From Acidovorax sp. NCPPB 3576 (GTDB taxonomy: Bacteria > Pseudomonadota > Gammaproteobacteria > Burkholderiales > Burkholderiaceae_C): 64,000 nucleotides of DNA. Shown in pieces: positions 19,233 through 28,742 of the stretch (position 1 is the stretch's first letter; each line of letters begins with the position of its first letter). Below the pieces are notes generated by a model. The model was not told the origin of the DNA. It did no database searches and was given only the letters and a program-made list of their open reading frames with translations. The translations under genes were made by a program, and so were the position numbers. The stretch lies in the NCBI RefSeq assembly GCF_028473605.1, contig NZ_CP097267.1:3030501-3094500 (forward strand), read 5' to 3'.

Positions 19233-20543
19233 ATGCCCGGTTACTCAGACCCTGGCTTCGACACATTGGCGCTGCACGCGGGCGCCTCGCCCGACCCGGC
19301 CACCGGGGCGCGCGCCGTTCCCATCCACCTCACGACGTCGTTCGTGTTCGAGTCGAGCGACCACGCGGCCGCGCTGTTCAACCTGGAACGCCCGGGCCAC
19401 GTGTACAGCCGCATCAGCAACCCCACCAACGCCGTGCTGGAGCAGCGCGTGGCCGCGCTGGAAGGCGGCGTGGGCGCCATCGCGGTGGCCAGCGGCCAGG
19501 CCGCGCTGCACCTGGCGATCTGCACGCTGATGGGCGCGGGCGGCCACATCGTGGCCAGCACCGCGCTGTATGGCGGATCGCAGAACCTGCTGCACTACAC
19601 GCTGGCGCGCTTCGGCATCGAGACCACCTTCGTCGCCCCGGGCGACATCGACGGCTGGCGCGCCGCGGCGCGGCCCAACACCCGCCTGTTCTTCGGCGAG
19701 ACCGTGGGCAACCCGGGCCTGGATGTGCTGGACATTCCCACTGTGAGCGCCATCGCGCACGAGGCCGGCGTGCCGCTGCTGGTGGACTCCACCCTCACCT
19801 CGCCATGGCTCATGCGGCCCTTCGAGCACGGGGCGGATCTGGTGTACCACTCGGCCACCAAGTTCCTGTCGGGCCATGGCACCGTGATCGGCGGGATCGT
19901 GGTGGACGGCGGCAGCTTCGACTGGGAGGGCCCGCGCACCGCGGGGCGCTTTGCCGAACTGACCCAGCCCTACGACGGCTTTCACAACATGGTGTTCACC
20001 GAGGAAAGCACGGTGGGCGCCTTCCTGCTGCGCGCGCGGCGCGAGGGCCTGCGCGACTTCGGCGCGTGCATGAGCCCGCACACGGCCTGGCTGATTTTGC
20101 AAGGCATCGAGACGCTGCCGCTGCGCATGGAGCGCCACATGCGCAACACGCAGAAGGTGGTGGAGTTCCTGGCCAGCCATCCCTTCGTGTCGCGCGTGGG
20201 GCACCCGATGCTCGAATCGCACCCCAGCCATGCACTGGCGCAAAAGCTGCTGCCGCGCGGCGCGGGATCGGTGTTCAGCTTCGACCTGAAGGGCAACCGC
20301 GCGCAGGGCAAGCAGTTCATCGAGACGCTGAAGGTCTTCAGCCATCTGGCCAACGTGGGCGACTGCCGCAGCCTGGTGATCCACCCGGCCAGCACCACGC
20401 ATTTCCGCATGAGCGACGAGGCACTCTCGCAGGCCGGCATCTCGCAAGGCACGATCCGCCTGTCGATCGGGCTGGAAGACGCGGACGACCTCATCGACGA
20501 CCTGCAGCGCGCGCTGAAAGCCGCAGAAAAGGCAGGTGCGTGA
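19233..20543 (+). CDS. metY: O-acetylhomoserine aminocarboxypropyltransferase (sulfhydrylase)
   Basis: A 436-residue Cys/Met-metabolism PLP enzyme. The PLP lysine is Lys210 in HSATKFLSGHGT, and the YSR-SNPT phosphate-binding segment and ASGQAA motif are present. It makes homocysteine from an acylated homoserine and sulfide in methionine synthesis. The length (about 430) and the segment around SRISNPTN favour the O-acetylhomoserine (MetY) branch over O-succinylhomoserine MetZ, but the exact substrate is inferred. AGGAG lies ahead of the ATG. Its stop overlaps the next gene's ATG by one base, so the two are coupled. Confidence 0.88.
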   Translation: MPGYSDPGFDTLALHAGASPDPATGARAVPIHLTTSFVFESSDHAAALFNLERPGHVYSRISNPTNAVLEQRVAALEGGVGAIAVASGQAALHLAICTLMGAGGHIVASTALYGGSQNLLHYTLARFGIETTFVAPGDIDGWRAAARPNTRLFFGETVGNPGLDVLDIPTVSAIAHEAGVPLLVDSTLTSPWLMRPFEHGADLVYHSATKFLSGHGTVIGGIVVDGGSFDWEGPRTAGRFAELTQPYDGFHNMVFTEESTVGAFLLRARREGLRDFGACMSPHTAWLILQGIETLPLRMERHMRNTQKVVEFLASHPFVSRVGHPMLESHPSHALAQKLLPRGAGSVFSFDLKGNRAQGKQFIETLKVFSHLANVGDCRSLVIHPASTTHFRMSDEALSQAGISQGTIRLSIGLEDADDLIDDLQRALKAAEKAGA

Positions 20544-21352
20544 TGCGCATCACCGTCAACGGCCACGGCACCTATTGCTACACCGGCGGCAAGGCGTTCG
20601 ACGCGGCCAAGCCGACCGTCGTCTTCATCCACGGCGTACTCAACGACCACAGCGTGTGGGCGCTGCAAAGCCGCTACTTCGCCAACCATGGCTGGAACGT
20701 GCTGGCGGTGGATCTGCCAGGCCACTGCCGCAGCGAGGGCGATGCGCCCGAAAGCGTCGAGCAGGCCGCCGGCTTCATCGCCGCGCTGCTGGATGCGGCC
20801 GGCGTGGCGCGCGCCGCGCTGGTGGGCCACAGCTGGGGATCGCTGATCGCGCTGGAGGCCGCCGCCCGCCTGCAGGACCGCATCACGCACCTGGTGCTGG
20901 TGGGCACCGCCTACCCGATGAAGGTGTCCCCGGCCCTCATCGAGTCGGCCCTGAACACGCCCGAAAAGGCGCTGCGCATGGTGAACGTGTTCTCGCGCAG
21001 CACGCTGGCCTCGCCCTCGGGCGCGGGCTTCTGGGCCTATGGCGCGGGCATGGCCCTGGGTCGCCGCGTGCTGCGCAGCAACCCGGCCGTGAACGTGTTC
21101 CACCGCGGCTTTCTGGCCTGCGACCGCTATGCGGGCGGCGAGGCAGCCATCGCGCAGATCACCTGCCCGGTGCTGTTCGCCCTGGGCGTGCAGGACCAGA
21201 TGACCAATCCGAAGGCGGCGCAGGGCCTGATCGCGGCGGCGCGCGCGGCCGGCAAGGCGGTGCAGGTGGCGAGCCTGCCGGTCGGCCACCACCAGATGAC
21301 GGAGGCGCCGGACGCCACGCTGTTCGCGATCCGGGATTTCCTCGCGGCCTAA
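20543..21352 (+). CDS. Alpha/beta hydrolase
   Basis: A 269-residue alpha/beta-hydrolase fold enzyme. HGVLND forms the oxyanion region, the nucleophile is Ser97 in GHSWGS, a likely Asp lies in GVQDQM and the catalytic His in VGHHQM near residue 248. There is no signal peptide, so it is cytoplasmic. The gene overlaps metY by one base (TGATG), suggesting translational coupling and perhaps a linked role, but sequence alone gives no substrate. MetX-type acetyltransferases share this fold but are longer and differ in motif. Confidence 0.85.
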   Translation: MRITVNGHGTYCYTGGKAFDAAKPTVVFIHGVLNDHSVWALQSRYFANHGWNVLAVDLPGHCRSEGDAPESVEQAAGFIAALLDAAGVARAALVGHSWGSLIALEAAARLQDRITHLVLVGTAYPMKVSPALIESALNTPEKALRMVNVFSRSTLASPSGAGFWAYGAGMALGRRVLRSNPAVNVFHRGFLACDRYAGGEAAIAQITCPVLFALGVQDQMTNPKAAQGLIAAARAAGKAVQVASLPVGHHQMTEAPDATLFAIRDFLAA

Positions 21353-21361
21353 CAGGCGGCG

Positions 21362-22801
21362 TTACGAATCGCCGTTGGACGGTCCACGCGTGCGCACGAC
21401 TTTCAGCACCAGGTTGCGCGCACTGTCCTCCTCGGAACTGACAACGAGCCAACGCCCCGCGCCGTCCCGAAGCACCTCGCGTGGTTCTGCGCTGGTCGGC
21501 GGATCCTGAATGGAGGTCGCCACGTTGGTGTCGTTGTTGGCCAGCGCGCCGTTGCCCGTCAGGCTCGTCCAAACCGCACGGAACCGGCGTGCATTGGTGC
21601 CCGCTGCCGCGCTTTCCTCGATGGCGCCGAAGGCCTTCATGCTTTCGTCGCCCTGGACGAAGAAGGACTTGAGACGATAGTTGACAGGAAGCACCACACG
21701 CTCGATGCCTTGGTCGCCAAAGGAGGTGTCGAGCGCGCCATTGGCACTGAACTTGGCGACGCTGAGATGGCAGTCGCTGCCCGCGCATGTTCTGGCGGCG
21801 ACGACCAATCCGCCATCGGGATGGGACGCGAGTTGGTATTCCTTCAACTCCGCCCCGAAGGACGTCCAGCCACCGGAGGTCTGCGCTTGCGTCCCGCCCG
21901 CGTGCAGCGCGACGCAAAGCCCGGGGTCGGACTTCGGGTCGGAGTAGATCCGGCCACCCAGTTGGCCGGCGGTGACGATGCCGCCGTTGCGCAGCGCCAG
22001 CACCGCCGCGCCGCTGGCCTCGCAGGGCGCAGGCGGCTGCGATGCCGTCGGTTGATTGAACGCGGCATCAGGTATTCCGTCCGCAGACAGGCGGCGCAAG
22101 GAACGCCCGAACACTTGCAGGATGGGGCGGTCGTTGGACGTCAGCAGAACGGGTTTCTGATCGGGCTGGATCGCCAGCGCGAGGGTGTTGAGATTGGTGG
22201 AGACGAATCCCTCCGCAACGCCCTGGGTGCCGAACGTGCTGTCGACCGCCCCGTTCGCGGCAAGGCCGACCACGGTGTGGTGCCATGTGCCGGGCTCCCC
22301 GGACGCCGTCAGGCACCGGGTCTGGTAGGACGGTGAGAAACACGGTTCGTGCGCCTGAACCGCCACGAGGATTCTGCCGTCGGCCTGGAGTCGAACATCG
22401 CTGATCGACTCGTACCCCTTGACGGAAAACCGTGCTTCGCCGTTTTGGCCGAAGCCCCTGTCGACGTTTCCGTCGGCGCCCATCCGGACGACAAAGGTCT
22501 GCGTGGCGGGCAGCGATCCGAAACCCGAAGGGGCTGCGGGAACCGAGACTCTGCTGCCTGCAATCAGCAGCCTGCCATCCGGCTGCACGCCCAGGCTGGC
22601 GAAGGATGGCGTGCCGAGCGGGAAGGTAGCCACCCCGGCTTCGCCGTACGTGGTGTCGACCTTCAGGGCATCGGACAGAGTGACCGTGGTGGATCTCGAT
22701 CCGCCGCCACAGGCCGTCAACGCGAATGCCACCAGGCAACTCGCCAGCCAGACGTTGTATGTCGGTCGTTGAAAAATACGCCCCGTATCGAGTCGATGCA
22801 T
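21362..22801 (-). CDS. Lipoprotein with delta-60-type beta repeats
   Basis: A 479-residue predicted lipoprotein: signal peptide with lipobox LTAC (Cys31) followed by GGG. The body repeats a unit of about 60 residues such as D-T-YG-GVATF...LGVQPDGRLLIAGS, typical of delta-60 repeats that fold into a beta-propeller-like structure. Probably attached to the outer membrane. The start at 22801 has a perfect AAAGGAGG site 8 bases upstream; longer frames to 23131 lie over the divergent gene and are rejected. Function unknown; no enzyme motif seen. Confidence 0.8.
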   Translation of the reverse strand: MHRLDTGRIFQRPTYNVWLASCLVAFALTACGGGSRSTTVTLSDALKVDTTYGEAGVATFPLGTPSFASLGVQPDGRLLIAGSRVSVPAAPSGFGSLPATQTFVVRMGADGNVDRGFGQNGEARFSVKGYESISDVRLQADGRILVAVQAHEPCFSPSYQTRCLTASGEPGTWHHTVVGLAANGAVDSTFGTQGVAEGFVSTNLNTLALAIQPDQKPVLLTSNDRPILQVFGRSLRRLSADGIPDAAFNQPTASQPPAPCEASGAAVLALRNGGIVTAGQLGGRIYSDPKSDPGLCVALHAGGTQAQTSGGWTSFGAELKEYQLASHPDGGLVVAARTCAGSDCHLSVAKFSANGALDTSFGDQGIERVVLPVNYRLKSFFVQGDESMKAFGAIEESAAAGTNARRFRAVWTSLTGNGALANNDTNVATSIQDPPTSAEPREVLRDGAGRWLVVSSEEDSARNLVLKVVRTRGPSNGDS

Positions 22802-22983
22802 GCCAAACCCCTCCTTTGATTGAAGAACCCTTTGCAGGACATTCTGCATGGCTGGTCGCTGGGTTTTCACTCGGCGGGCTTGCGCTGTGTGGGATTGGGT
22901 AACACCCGCCGAAAGATCTGCGATAGATTCCGCCATTCCGAGCAGCACCCGCCGGTACGGAAAAATGTGGAGGGAGGCAACCG

Positions 22984-23928
22984 ATGCGCGAGTTTCTGAT
23001 GTGGGAAAACGAACCGGTGGCCGTGCCCGCTTTCCGGTCGATCGCGATCGTGGAGGGCACGGTCCACGCCCCGACCATCGCTCCGCACCTTCGCAAGCTC
23101 TACGCCCAGTTCGAAGCGCGCTTCGGCCCATCGGCGAACGAAACGTCGTACCACTTTCCCGGCTACAAGGGCAAGATCCGCCCGGCGACGCAGCGCATTT
23201 TGGACGATGGCCGCGCCTATCTCGCCAGGGACACCGGAACCCGGTATGGCGAGGGACTGCGCCGCTACGGCCGCGCGCTCGCCGACTTCCCGCACCCCGG
23301 CTTGCCGTTCTTCGGCATCGAGCAGCGCAGCGGCCGTTTTTTTCTGGAGGCCGCGATACCGCAAGACTCGCCCCATTGGCACGGCTTCGCGGAGAAAGTC
23401 AGCGCGACCTTGATGGAACTGCCCACCATCAGCGGCACGATGGGCATGGGACGATTTCTCCCCCCACACAAAAGCAGCCTCAGGTTCCTGTTGAGCGCCG
23501 ATTCGGATCGCCATCGTGCCGCGTTCAGCACCGACGCCGACATGGTGGAGCCAGCGCTTCGCAGGGAAGGTTCACCGCATCGGTGGAAGGCGGGAGAGGA
23601 AGCTGGTATTGCCGATATTGGATGGCGAACGTTCATCGGCCGTGAGTATTGGGATCGGATCGAACCCGCACTGGCCGCGCTGGCCCTCGACCCCGACATC
23701 ATGGTCGAGCGATCCACCCATCTTCTCTCGATCACGGCCGGCGATCGCCCGATCTGGGGCTCGCCCGACGAAACCGATGCGTTGCGGCCGTTCCGAACGA
23801 TCGCCCGCGCGCTCGAGCCCGTCCGCCAGCCCCTCGGCGCGGCCCGGGCTTTCTGGTTCGGTGGCGGGGCCACCGACGATCACGATGATTTGGTCGCGGC
23901 GTACCTCGCCCGCTTTGACCCGGCGTAG
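22984..23928 (+). CDS. DUF3396-like type VI immunity family protein
   Basis: A 314-residue cytoplasmic protein starting at an ATG preceded by GGAGG. The pattern (a GTLMELPTISGTMGMG-like middle, IGREYWDRI, a late WGSPDETD segment) resembles DUF3396 proteins, which are annotated as immunity proteins against type VI secretion effectors. No effector, VgrG or PAAR gene lies next to it, so if the assignment holds it is an orphan immunity gene. It is divergent from the lipoprotein gene. The family call is from memory and moderate. Confidence 0.62.
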   Translation: MREFLMWENEPVAVPAFRSIAIVEGTVHAPTIAPHLRKLYAQFEARFGPSANETSYHFPGYKGKIRPATQRILDDGRAYLARDTGTRYGEGLRRYGRALADFPHPGLPFFGIEQRSGRFFLEAAIPQDSPHWHGFAEKVSATLMELPTISGTMGMGRFLPPHKSSLRFLLSADSDRHRAAFSTDADMVEPALRREGSPHRWKAGEEAGIADIGWRTFIGREYWDRIEPALAALALDPDIMVERSTHLLSITAGDRPIWGSPDETDALRPFRTIARALEPVRQPLGAARAFWFGGGATDDHDDLVAAYLARFDPA

Positions 23929-24109
23929 TGTCCTGCCCGCCGCACTCGGCCACTTCGCATCGCCTTCCCATCACCCGTCGGCTTCGACAGGAAAGACGTT
24001 TGGAGAAACTGCACCGAGGGCCGGCGTGGCCGCGGCGGCTTGGGGGAGCGGCGCTGGTACGGCCCTGCCGCGGCGGCGCTTTCATGCGGCGCACTGCCAT
24101 TTCTAATAA

Positions 24110-24162
24110 AAAGCGCTCTATGCCCTAGTAGTCATTGCCCTTGCAGCTATTGATTTAATAGC
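24110..24162 (-). repeat. Dispersed palindromic repeat, copy c
   Basis: Core GCTATTGATTTAATAGC (24146-24162); on the minus strand the tail carries ACTAGGGCAT and AGAGCGCTTTTT. The rest of the 400-bp gap 23929-24330 shows no gene, only GC-rich sequence. Confidence 0.75.
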
Positions 24163-24330
24163 ATTGCAGCAATCACCCGTCATGCGGATGCCAGCACGGA
24201 AAAGCCATCGGGCCCATACGCCCCACCTGCGGGCCTCGCATCGGCGCCTCCTTGGCCGGGTAGCGGCGGATGCACGCCCTCCCCGCCAAGGCCCGGGCCG
24301 CTCATGCGCGCAAGGCCGCAAGTGCGGCCG

Positions 24331-25023
24331 TCACGCCAGCAGCCGGCACAGCTCGGTGAGATCAGGCACCGTGGCGTGCGGCTCGCCTTCGTGCGGCCAG
24401 GCCGCCTCGCCCCGGTTGATCCACACCGCCTGCATGCCCGCGCCCAGGGCGCCGTGCGCGTCCAGCGTGGCATCGTCGCCCACGTGCAGCACGCTGTCGG
24501 GCGGCACGCCCAGAGCCTCGGCCGCCGCGTGGAAGATGCGCGGGTCGGGCTTGGCGATGCCGAACTCGCGTGCGCTGATGCGGGCCTGGAAATAGGCGCC
24601 GATGCCGATCAAATCGAGATTGGCATTGCCATTGGACAGCGCCGCGACGGGGTAGCGCATGGCCAGGAATTCCAGCGCCGCGATGGCGTCGTCGTAAAGC
24701 TCCACGCGCTGGCGCTCGGCGAAAAAGGCATCGAAGGCGCCGTCGGTCAGCCCCGCGTCATCGCCTGCCTGCCGCAGCGCGGCGCGGATGCTCTCGCGGC
24801 GCAGGGCGCTCAGGTCGTGGGACAGCTGCGGATGCGCTTGCACGACCTGGCTGCGCAGCACGGCGGCGGCTTCGGGGTCGGCCAGGAGGGCGGCGGTGGC
24901 GGGCGCCCGGTCCTGCAGCCAGGCGCACAGGACAGCCTGGGCGCGGGCGATGGTGGGCCAGATGGGCCAGAGCGTGTCGTCCAGGTCGAGGGTGACGGCA
25001 CGGATGCGTTGGGTGTCGAGCAT
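24331..25023 (-). CDS. HAD family hydrolase
   Basis: A 230-residue haloacid-dehalogenase-like phosphatase. Motif I is DLDDTLW with Asp13 (nucleophile) and Asp15, motif II is the SNGN segment, motif III a Lys in GIAKPDP and motif IV GDDATLD, so the active site is complete. The cap domain is helical (subfamily IA). Substrate unknown; phosphoglycolate- or nucleotide-phosphatase activity is possible. The ATG at 25023 lies 72 bp from the divergent hemH start, so the two share a control region. A much longer frame on this strand over hemH is a shadow. Confidence 0.87.
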   Translation of the reverse strand: MLDTQRIRAVTLDLDDTLWPIWPTIARAQAVLCAWLQDRAPATAALLADPEAAAVLRSQVVQAHPQLSHDLSALRRESIRAALRQAGDDAGLTDGAFDAFFAERQRVELYDDAIAALEFLAMRYPVAALSNGNANLDLIGIGAYFQARISAREFGIAKPDPRIFHAAAEALGVPPDSVLHVGDDATLDAHGALGAGMQAVWINRGEAAWPHEGEPHATVPDLTELCRLLA

Positions 25024-25095
25024 GCGGGGAGGATAGCGCAGGGGTTTCGCGCGCGGCCCGCCGAAAGGGTGCGTGGCCTTTGCCACAATGCGGGC

Positions 25096-26178
25096 ATGCC
25101 CTCCCCCACCTCTGCGCCCTCGTCGCCGGCCCCCCTGTCCGGCGCCCCTGCTCCCCTCACCCCTTCTGCCGCGCGACCGGCCGCAGGCATGTCCCGCGCC
25201 GCCGTGCTGCTGTGCAACCTGGGCACCCCCGAGGCGCCCACCGCACCGGCGCTGCGCCGCTACCTGGCGCAGTTCCTGGGCGATCCGCGCGTCGTCGAGA
25301 TTCCCCGCGTGGCCTGGCTGCCCATCCTGTACGGGATCATCCTGCGCATCCGCCCCGCCAAATCCGCCGCCAAGTACGCGAGCGTGTGGATGCCGGAAGG
25401 CTCTCCGCTGGCCGTGTGGACAGCCAAACAGGCCACGCTGCTGCGCGGCTGGCTGGGCGAAGCGGGGCTGGGGGTGCGCGTGCGCCATGCGATGCGCTAC
25501 GGGCAGCCATCGATCGCCTCGCAGCTCGACGCCCTGCAGGCCGAAGGCGTCGAGCGCGTGCTCGTGCTGCCGCTGTATCCGCAGTATTCGTCCACCACCA
25601 CGGCCAGCGTGGCGGACGACGTGTATGCGTGGGCGGGCAAGCAACGGCGGCTGCTGGAGTTTCGCTTCGTGAACAGCTACCACGCGCACCCGGGCTATAT
25701 CCACGCACTGGCGCAGAGCGTGCGCGCGCACTGGAAGCGCGAGGGCAGCCGGGCCGAGCAGCTGGTGATGAGCTTTCACGGCATTCCCGCGCGCAACGTG
25801 CAGCTGGGCGACCCCTACCAGCAGGAATGCCTGACCACCGCCACGCTGGTGGCGCAGGCCCTGGGGCTCTCGCCCGAGCAGTACCGGGTGACCTTTCAAT
25901 CGCGGTTCGGCAAGGCCCGCTGGCTGGAGCCCTACACCGAGCCCACGCTCATCGAAATGGCCCAGGCCGGCACGCGCAGCGTGGACGTGATGTGCCCGGG
26001 CTTTCCCTGCGACTGCCTGGAAACCCTGGAAGAAATCAACCAGGAGGCGCGCGAGGCTTTCCTGCACGCGGGAGGCCAGGAGTTCCGCTACATCCCCTGC
26101 ATGAACGACGACAACGCCTGGATCACCGGCCTGAGCCAGATCGCGCAGCAGCATTTGCAGGGCTGGGAATCGCACTGA
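25096..26178 (+). CDS. hemH: Ferrochelatase
   Basis: A 360-residue enzyme that inserts Fe2+ into protoporphyrin IX to form haem. The family signature MSFHGIP carries the metal-binding His228, and the conserved Glu-containing C-terminal segment (CPGFPCDCLETLEEI) is present; Cys residues in it could hold an Fe-S cluster, which is not certain. The ATG at 25096 gives a Pro/Ala/Ser-rich N-terminal tail of about 30 residues before the fold begins (AAVLLCNLGTPE); a start at the internal Met32 is possible. Confidence 0.95.
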   Translation: MPSPTSAPSSPAPLSGAPAPLTPSAARPAAGMSRAAVLLCNLGTPEAPTAPALRRYLAQFLGDPRVVEIPRVAWLPILYGIILRIRPAKSAAKYASVWMPEGSPLAVWTAKQATLLRGWLGEAGLGVRVRHAMRYGQPSIASQLDALQAEGVERVLVLPLYPQYSSTTTASVADDVYAWAGKQRRLLEFRFVNSYHAHPGYIHALAQSVRAHWKREGSRAEQLVMSFHGIPARNVQLGDPYQQECLTTATLVAQALGLSPEQYRVTFQSRFGKARWLEPYTEPTLIEMAQAGTRSVDVMCPGFPCDCLETLEEINQEAREAFLHAGGQEFRYIPCMNDDNAWITGLSQIAQQHLQGWESH

Positions 26179-26206
26179 GACGGCAGCGCGCGGGCAATAA
26201 CAGCCA

Positions 26207-26259
26207 AAAAGGCCTCCAGCGCAATAAAGACGGCGGCATCATGCTATTAATTAAATAGC
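26207..26259 (-). repeat. Dispersed palindromic repeat, copy d
   Basis: Core GCTATTAATTAAATAGC (26243-26259) with a minus-strand tail containing TTGCGCTGGAGGCCTTTTT. Located between the converging hemH and hydrolase genes. Confidence 0.75.
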
Positions 26260-26312
26260 AAAATTGCCGCCACCGGCCGCTACGCCGGCATGACTACGGC
26301 ACGACTACAGCG

Positions 26313-28439
26313 TTACTCCGGCACGCTGATCGCGCCGCTCGTCACGGTGATGGCATTGCCGTTCACCGGCGTGGCGGCAATGGCCGGCACATTGGCCGCC
26401 GTGATCGCCGGAGCGCTGCCCGCAAGACCGCCGCGCGGCACCGTGCGCACCACCTGGCTGGCGGGCAGCGCGGTGCCGTTGGCGAGATGGTCGTACATGG
26501 CGTCGAGCGCGCGGTTCAAATAAACGTGCAGCGGCACGTAACGCGTGTCGTAGCCCGGCAGCACGCCGGTCAGGCCGATGAAGCTGTCGAAGTGCTGCGC
26601 ATTCGTCACCTCGATGTAGCGCAGGCGGCTGGAGGCGCCCTCGACCCGGCGGTTCAGCGCCGTGTAGGGGCGGGAGGTGTGGTTGACGGGCAGCAGCGCA
26701 TCCGAGCGGCCGTGCACGATGATGGCCGGCTTGCCGCGCAGGTTGCCGCTGCGGCGGGTTTCGTCCACACCGGCCTGCAGTCGCTGCGCCGCATCGTCGG
26801 TGCCCGTCACGAGGTTGCGCAGGCACAGCGCGCCGCTCAGGTTCCAGTCGCGGGCGCCGGTGGCGCTTTGCGACAGCACGTCGCGCGTGGCGCCGCCCAG
26901 GCTGCGGTTGTTGACGAGCTGCACGCCCGCCGAGGGCGGCACGCCGTTGCCGGTGGCGAACATGTCGGCCAGCGCGGCCGGCGCCAGCGGCGTCACCGCG
27001 CCCTGCGCCGTGGTCGCCGCGAAGCTGTAGCCGCAGAGGTTGTCCTTCACGCTCGAACGCGAGAGCGCGTTGGCGAAGGTCACCGCCACGGCGGGCACGA
27101 CCTCGAAGCCGGCCAGAGACGGGTACTGCGCCACCGATTCCGCCTCCCAGCCGTAGGCCCGCAGCCGTGCCAGCGCCTGTTCGGCCAGAGCCACGGTGCT
27201 GCCGCCGGTGATGAGGCCCTGCGCACGCAGCGCCTCGCAGCGGTTGGAGGCGATCGGCAACGACGGGCTGGCGAAGCCCAACGCGAACGTGCTGGCGTAG
27301 GGGCTGTCGCTGATGGACGGTGCCAGCGCGGCGCAGGCCTGGTACAGCTGCGCGTAGGTGGTGTAGTCGATGAGGGTGCGGCTGTTCACCGCCACGTCGG
27401 TGGTGCCGCGGCGCACGGTGACGCCGGGGTTGGCGGGCAGCTCCACGGCCGGCTCCGACACGGCCACGCCGCCGATCAGGCCCTGCGTGTCCTGCTCGGC
27501 CGCGGCGATGGCCGCGGCCCCGCCGTTGGAGAGGCTGGAGGCGATGACGATGGTGTTGGTCGGCTTGAAGGTGCGCAGCCGCTGCCCGCCCGGGGACAGA
27601 TCGCCGAAGCGCTCGTTGATGACATAAAAGCCCATCTCCACCGCGCGCAGCGTGGCCAGGCCCCAGTCCTTCTCGGGGTTCTGCCCCGAGTGGGCGTGCT
27701 TGAACGCGAAGCGGTTGGGCGTGGCGGTGTTGAACGCGGCCAGATCGGCGGCCGACAGCCCGGCGTTGAATGCGGCGCTGGTGCCGGCCGAGGTGGCCGA
27801 GGTGCGGGTGCCGTCGATCAGCGGCACGGTGTCGGCCTGCAGGTCGTGCGGGGCCGCGCCCGTGCCCTTGTCGGTATAGGCCACGGCGCAGCCGCGCTTG
27901 AGGCCCCACTCGCCGGTGGACATGCCGCCGTAGATGCCGAGCGAGCCCGAGGCCGTGGCGGTGATGATGCAAGGCCTGGCGGGGTTGAAGGTGTCCGGCA
28001 CCTGCACCATCAGCGTGACGTTCTGCCGGCCCGAGCCGTCGTCGTAGTAGGCGATGGTTTCGGTGCCGGCGATCTTGCCTTCGCCCGCCGTCACGCGGCC
28101 CTGCGCATCCACGTTGGGGCCGTAAAGCGTGCCGTAGCCGCCGGCGGCCGTCATGTCCAGCAGCGCACGGTAATTGGTATAGATGGCGTTGCGGCGCATC
28201 TCGGCCGCGGTGGGCTGGGCGCCTTCGTAGCCGGGGGCCTCGGGGTCGGCCAGGCCGGTGCGGCCCAGGCCGGCGGTCAGCAGGTCGTCGTCCACGCCGT
28301 CATAGGTCGCCTGGCGCAGGCTGGCCAGATAGGACGGACGCACATTGAAGTCGAAATCCACGGTGTTGCCACCACCGCCACCGCAGGCAGCCAGGACAGC
28401 AGCGGTCAGGGCCATGGCGCGAGGAATGAGCGATCGCAT
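26313..28439 (-). CDS. D-(-)-3-hydroxybutyrate oligomer hydrolase
   Basis: A 708-residue exported enzyme of the 3HB-oligomer hydrolase family, which splits oligomers released from poly-3-hydroxybutyrate. Signal peptide with a lipobox-like LAAC (Cys19) and a following Gly run, so it may be a lipoprotein. The serine nucleophile probably lies in SSLSNGG near residue 300; the HGRSDALLPVNHTSR segment near 600 supplies Asp/His residues. The start at 28439 has AGGAG 8 bases upstream. It stands alone, so it likely serves use of external or own PHB fragments. Confidence 0.87.
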   Translation of the reverse strand: MRSLIPRAMALTAAVLAACGGGGGNTVDFDFNVRPSYLASLRQATYDGVDDDLLTAGLGRTGLADPEAPGYEGAQPTAAEMRRNAIYTNYRALLDMTAAGGYGTLYGPNVDAQGRVTAGEGKIAGTETIAYYDDGSGRQNVTLMVQVPDTFNPARPCIITATASGSLGIYGGMSTGEWGLKRGCAVAYTDKGTGAAPHDLQADTVPLIDGTRTSATSAGTSAAFNAGLSAADLAAFNTATPNRFAFKHAHSGQNPEKDWGLATLRAVEMGFYVINERFGDLSPGGQRLRTFKPTNTIVIASSLSNGGAAAIAAAEQDTQGLIGGVAVSEPAVELPANPGVTVRRGTTDVAVNSRTLIDYTTYAQLYQACAALAPSISDSPYASTFALGFASPSLPIASNRCEALRAQGLITGGSTVALAEQALARLRAYGWEAESVAQYPSLAGFEVVPAVAVTFANALSRSSVKDNLCGYSFAATTAQGAVTPLAPAALADMFATGNGVPPSAGVQLVNNRSLGGATRDVLSQSATGARDWNLSGALCLRNLVTGTDDAAQRLQAGVDETRRSGNLRGKPAIIVHGRSDALLPVNHTSRPYTALNRRVEGASSRLRYIEVTNAQHFDSFIGLTGVLPGYDTRYVPLHVYLNRALDAMYDHLANGTALPASQVVRTVPRGGLAGSAPAITAANVPAIAATPVNGNAITVTSGAISVPE

Positions 28440-28587
28440 CGGAAGTCTCCTGCAGCGGTGAAACGGAATGAAATTGTCGTGGAGAGTATGCAATGGCCAT
28501 CCCGGGTACTGCCAATGGAGGCACCCACAAGGCGTTGCAATGTTTTCAAGTGCGGATCATGCCACGGTGAGGAATTCGCCCCAAAAA

Positions 28588-28607
28588 CAATGCGAACCAT
28601 TCGCAAT
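28588..28607 (+). promoter_or_regulatory. Putative Fur box
   Basis: TGCGAA-CCA-TTCGCA (28591-28605) within AATGCGAACCATTCGCAAT is a near-perfect palindrome of the GCGAAT type seen at Fur sites in betaproteobacteria. It lies about 140 bp before the small membrane gene that opens an iron-uptake cluster. It would make the cluster iron-repressed. Confidence 0.6.
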
Positions 28608-28742
28608 ATCATTTAACATGCCGGCTTGAAAAACAGCGCCCTGGTGGGGAGCCCCGGGGAGATTTTTCCCCGGGGCGCTCGCTGCGCCTCGCTGGCCCTT
28701 CGTGGCGGCCTCCTGCCGCCACCGCCCCTCCCGATTGCGCCC

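Noticed and set aside
19199..21352. 717-residue frame joining metY and the hydrolase
   Set aside because: The first part is a wrong-frame translation of metY; the real hydrolase starts at 20543 by the one-base overlap.
24331..26175. 614-residue minus-strand frame opposite hemH
   Set aside because: Only its C-terminal third is a real gene (the HAD hydrolase from 25023); the rest is hemH antisense.
26487..28616. 709-residue plus-strand frame over the 3HB oligomer hydrolase
   Set aside because: Repetitive Gly/Arg/Val/His composition and no motifs; shadow of the minus-strand gene.
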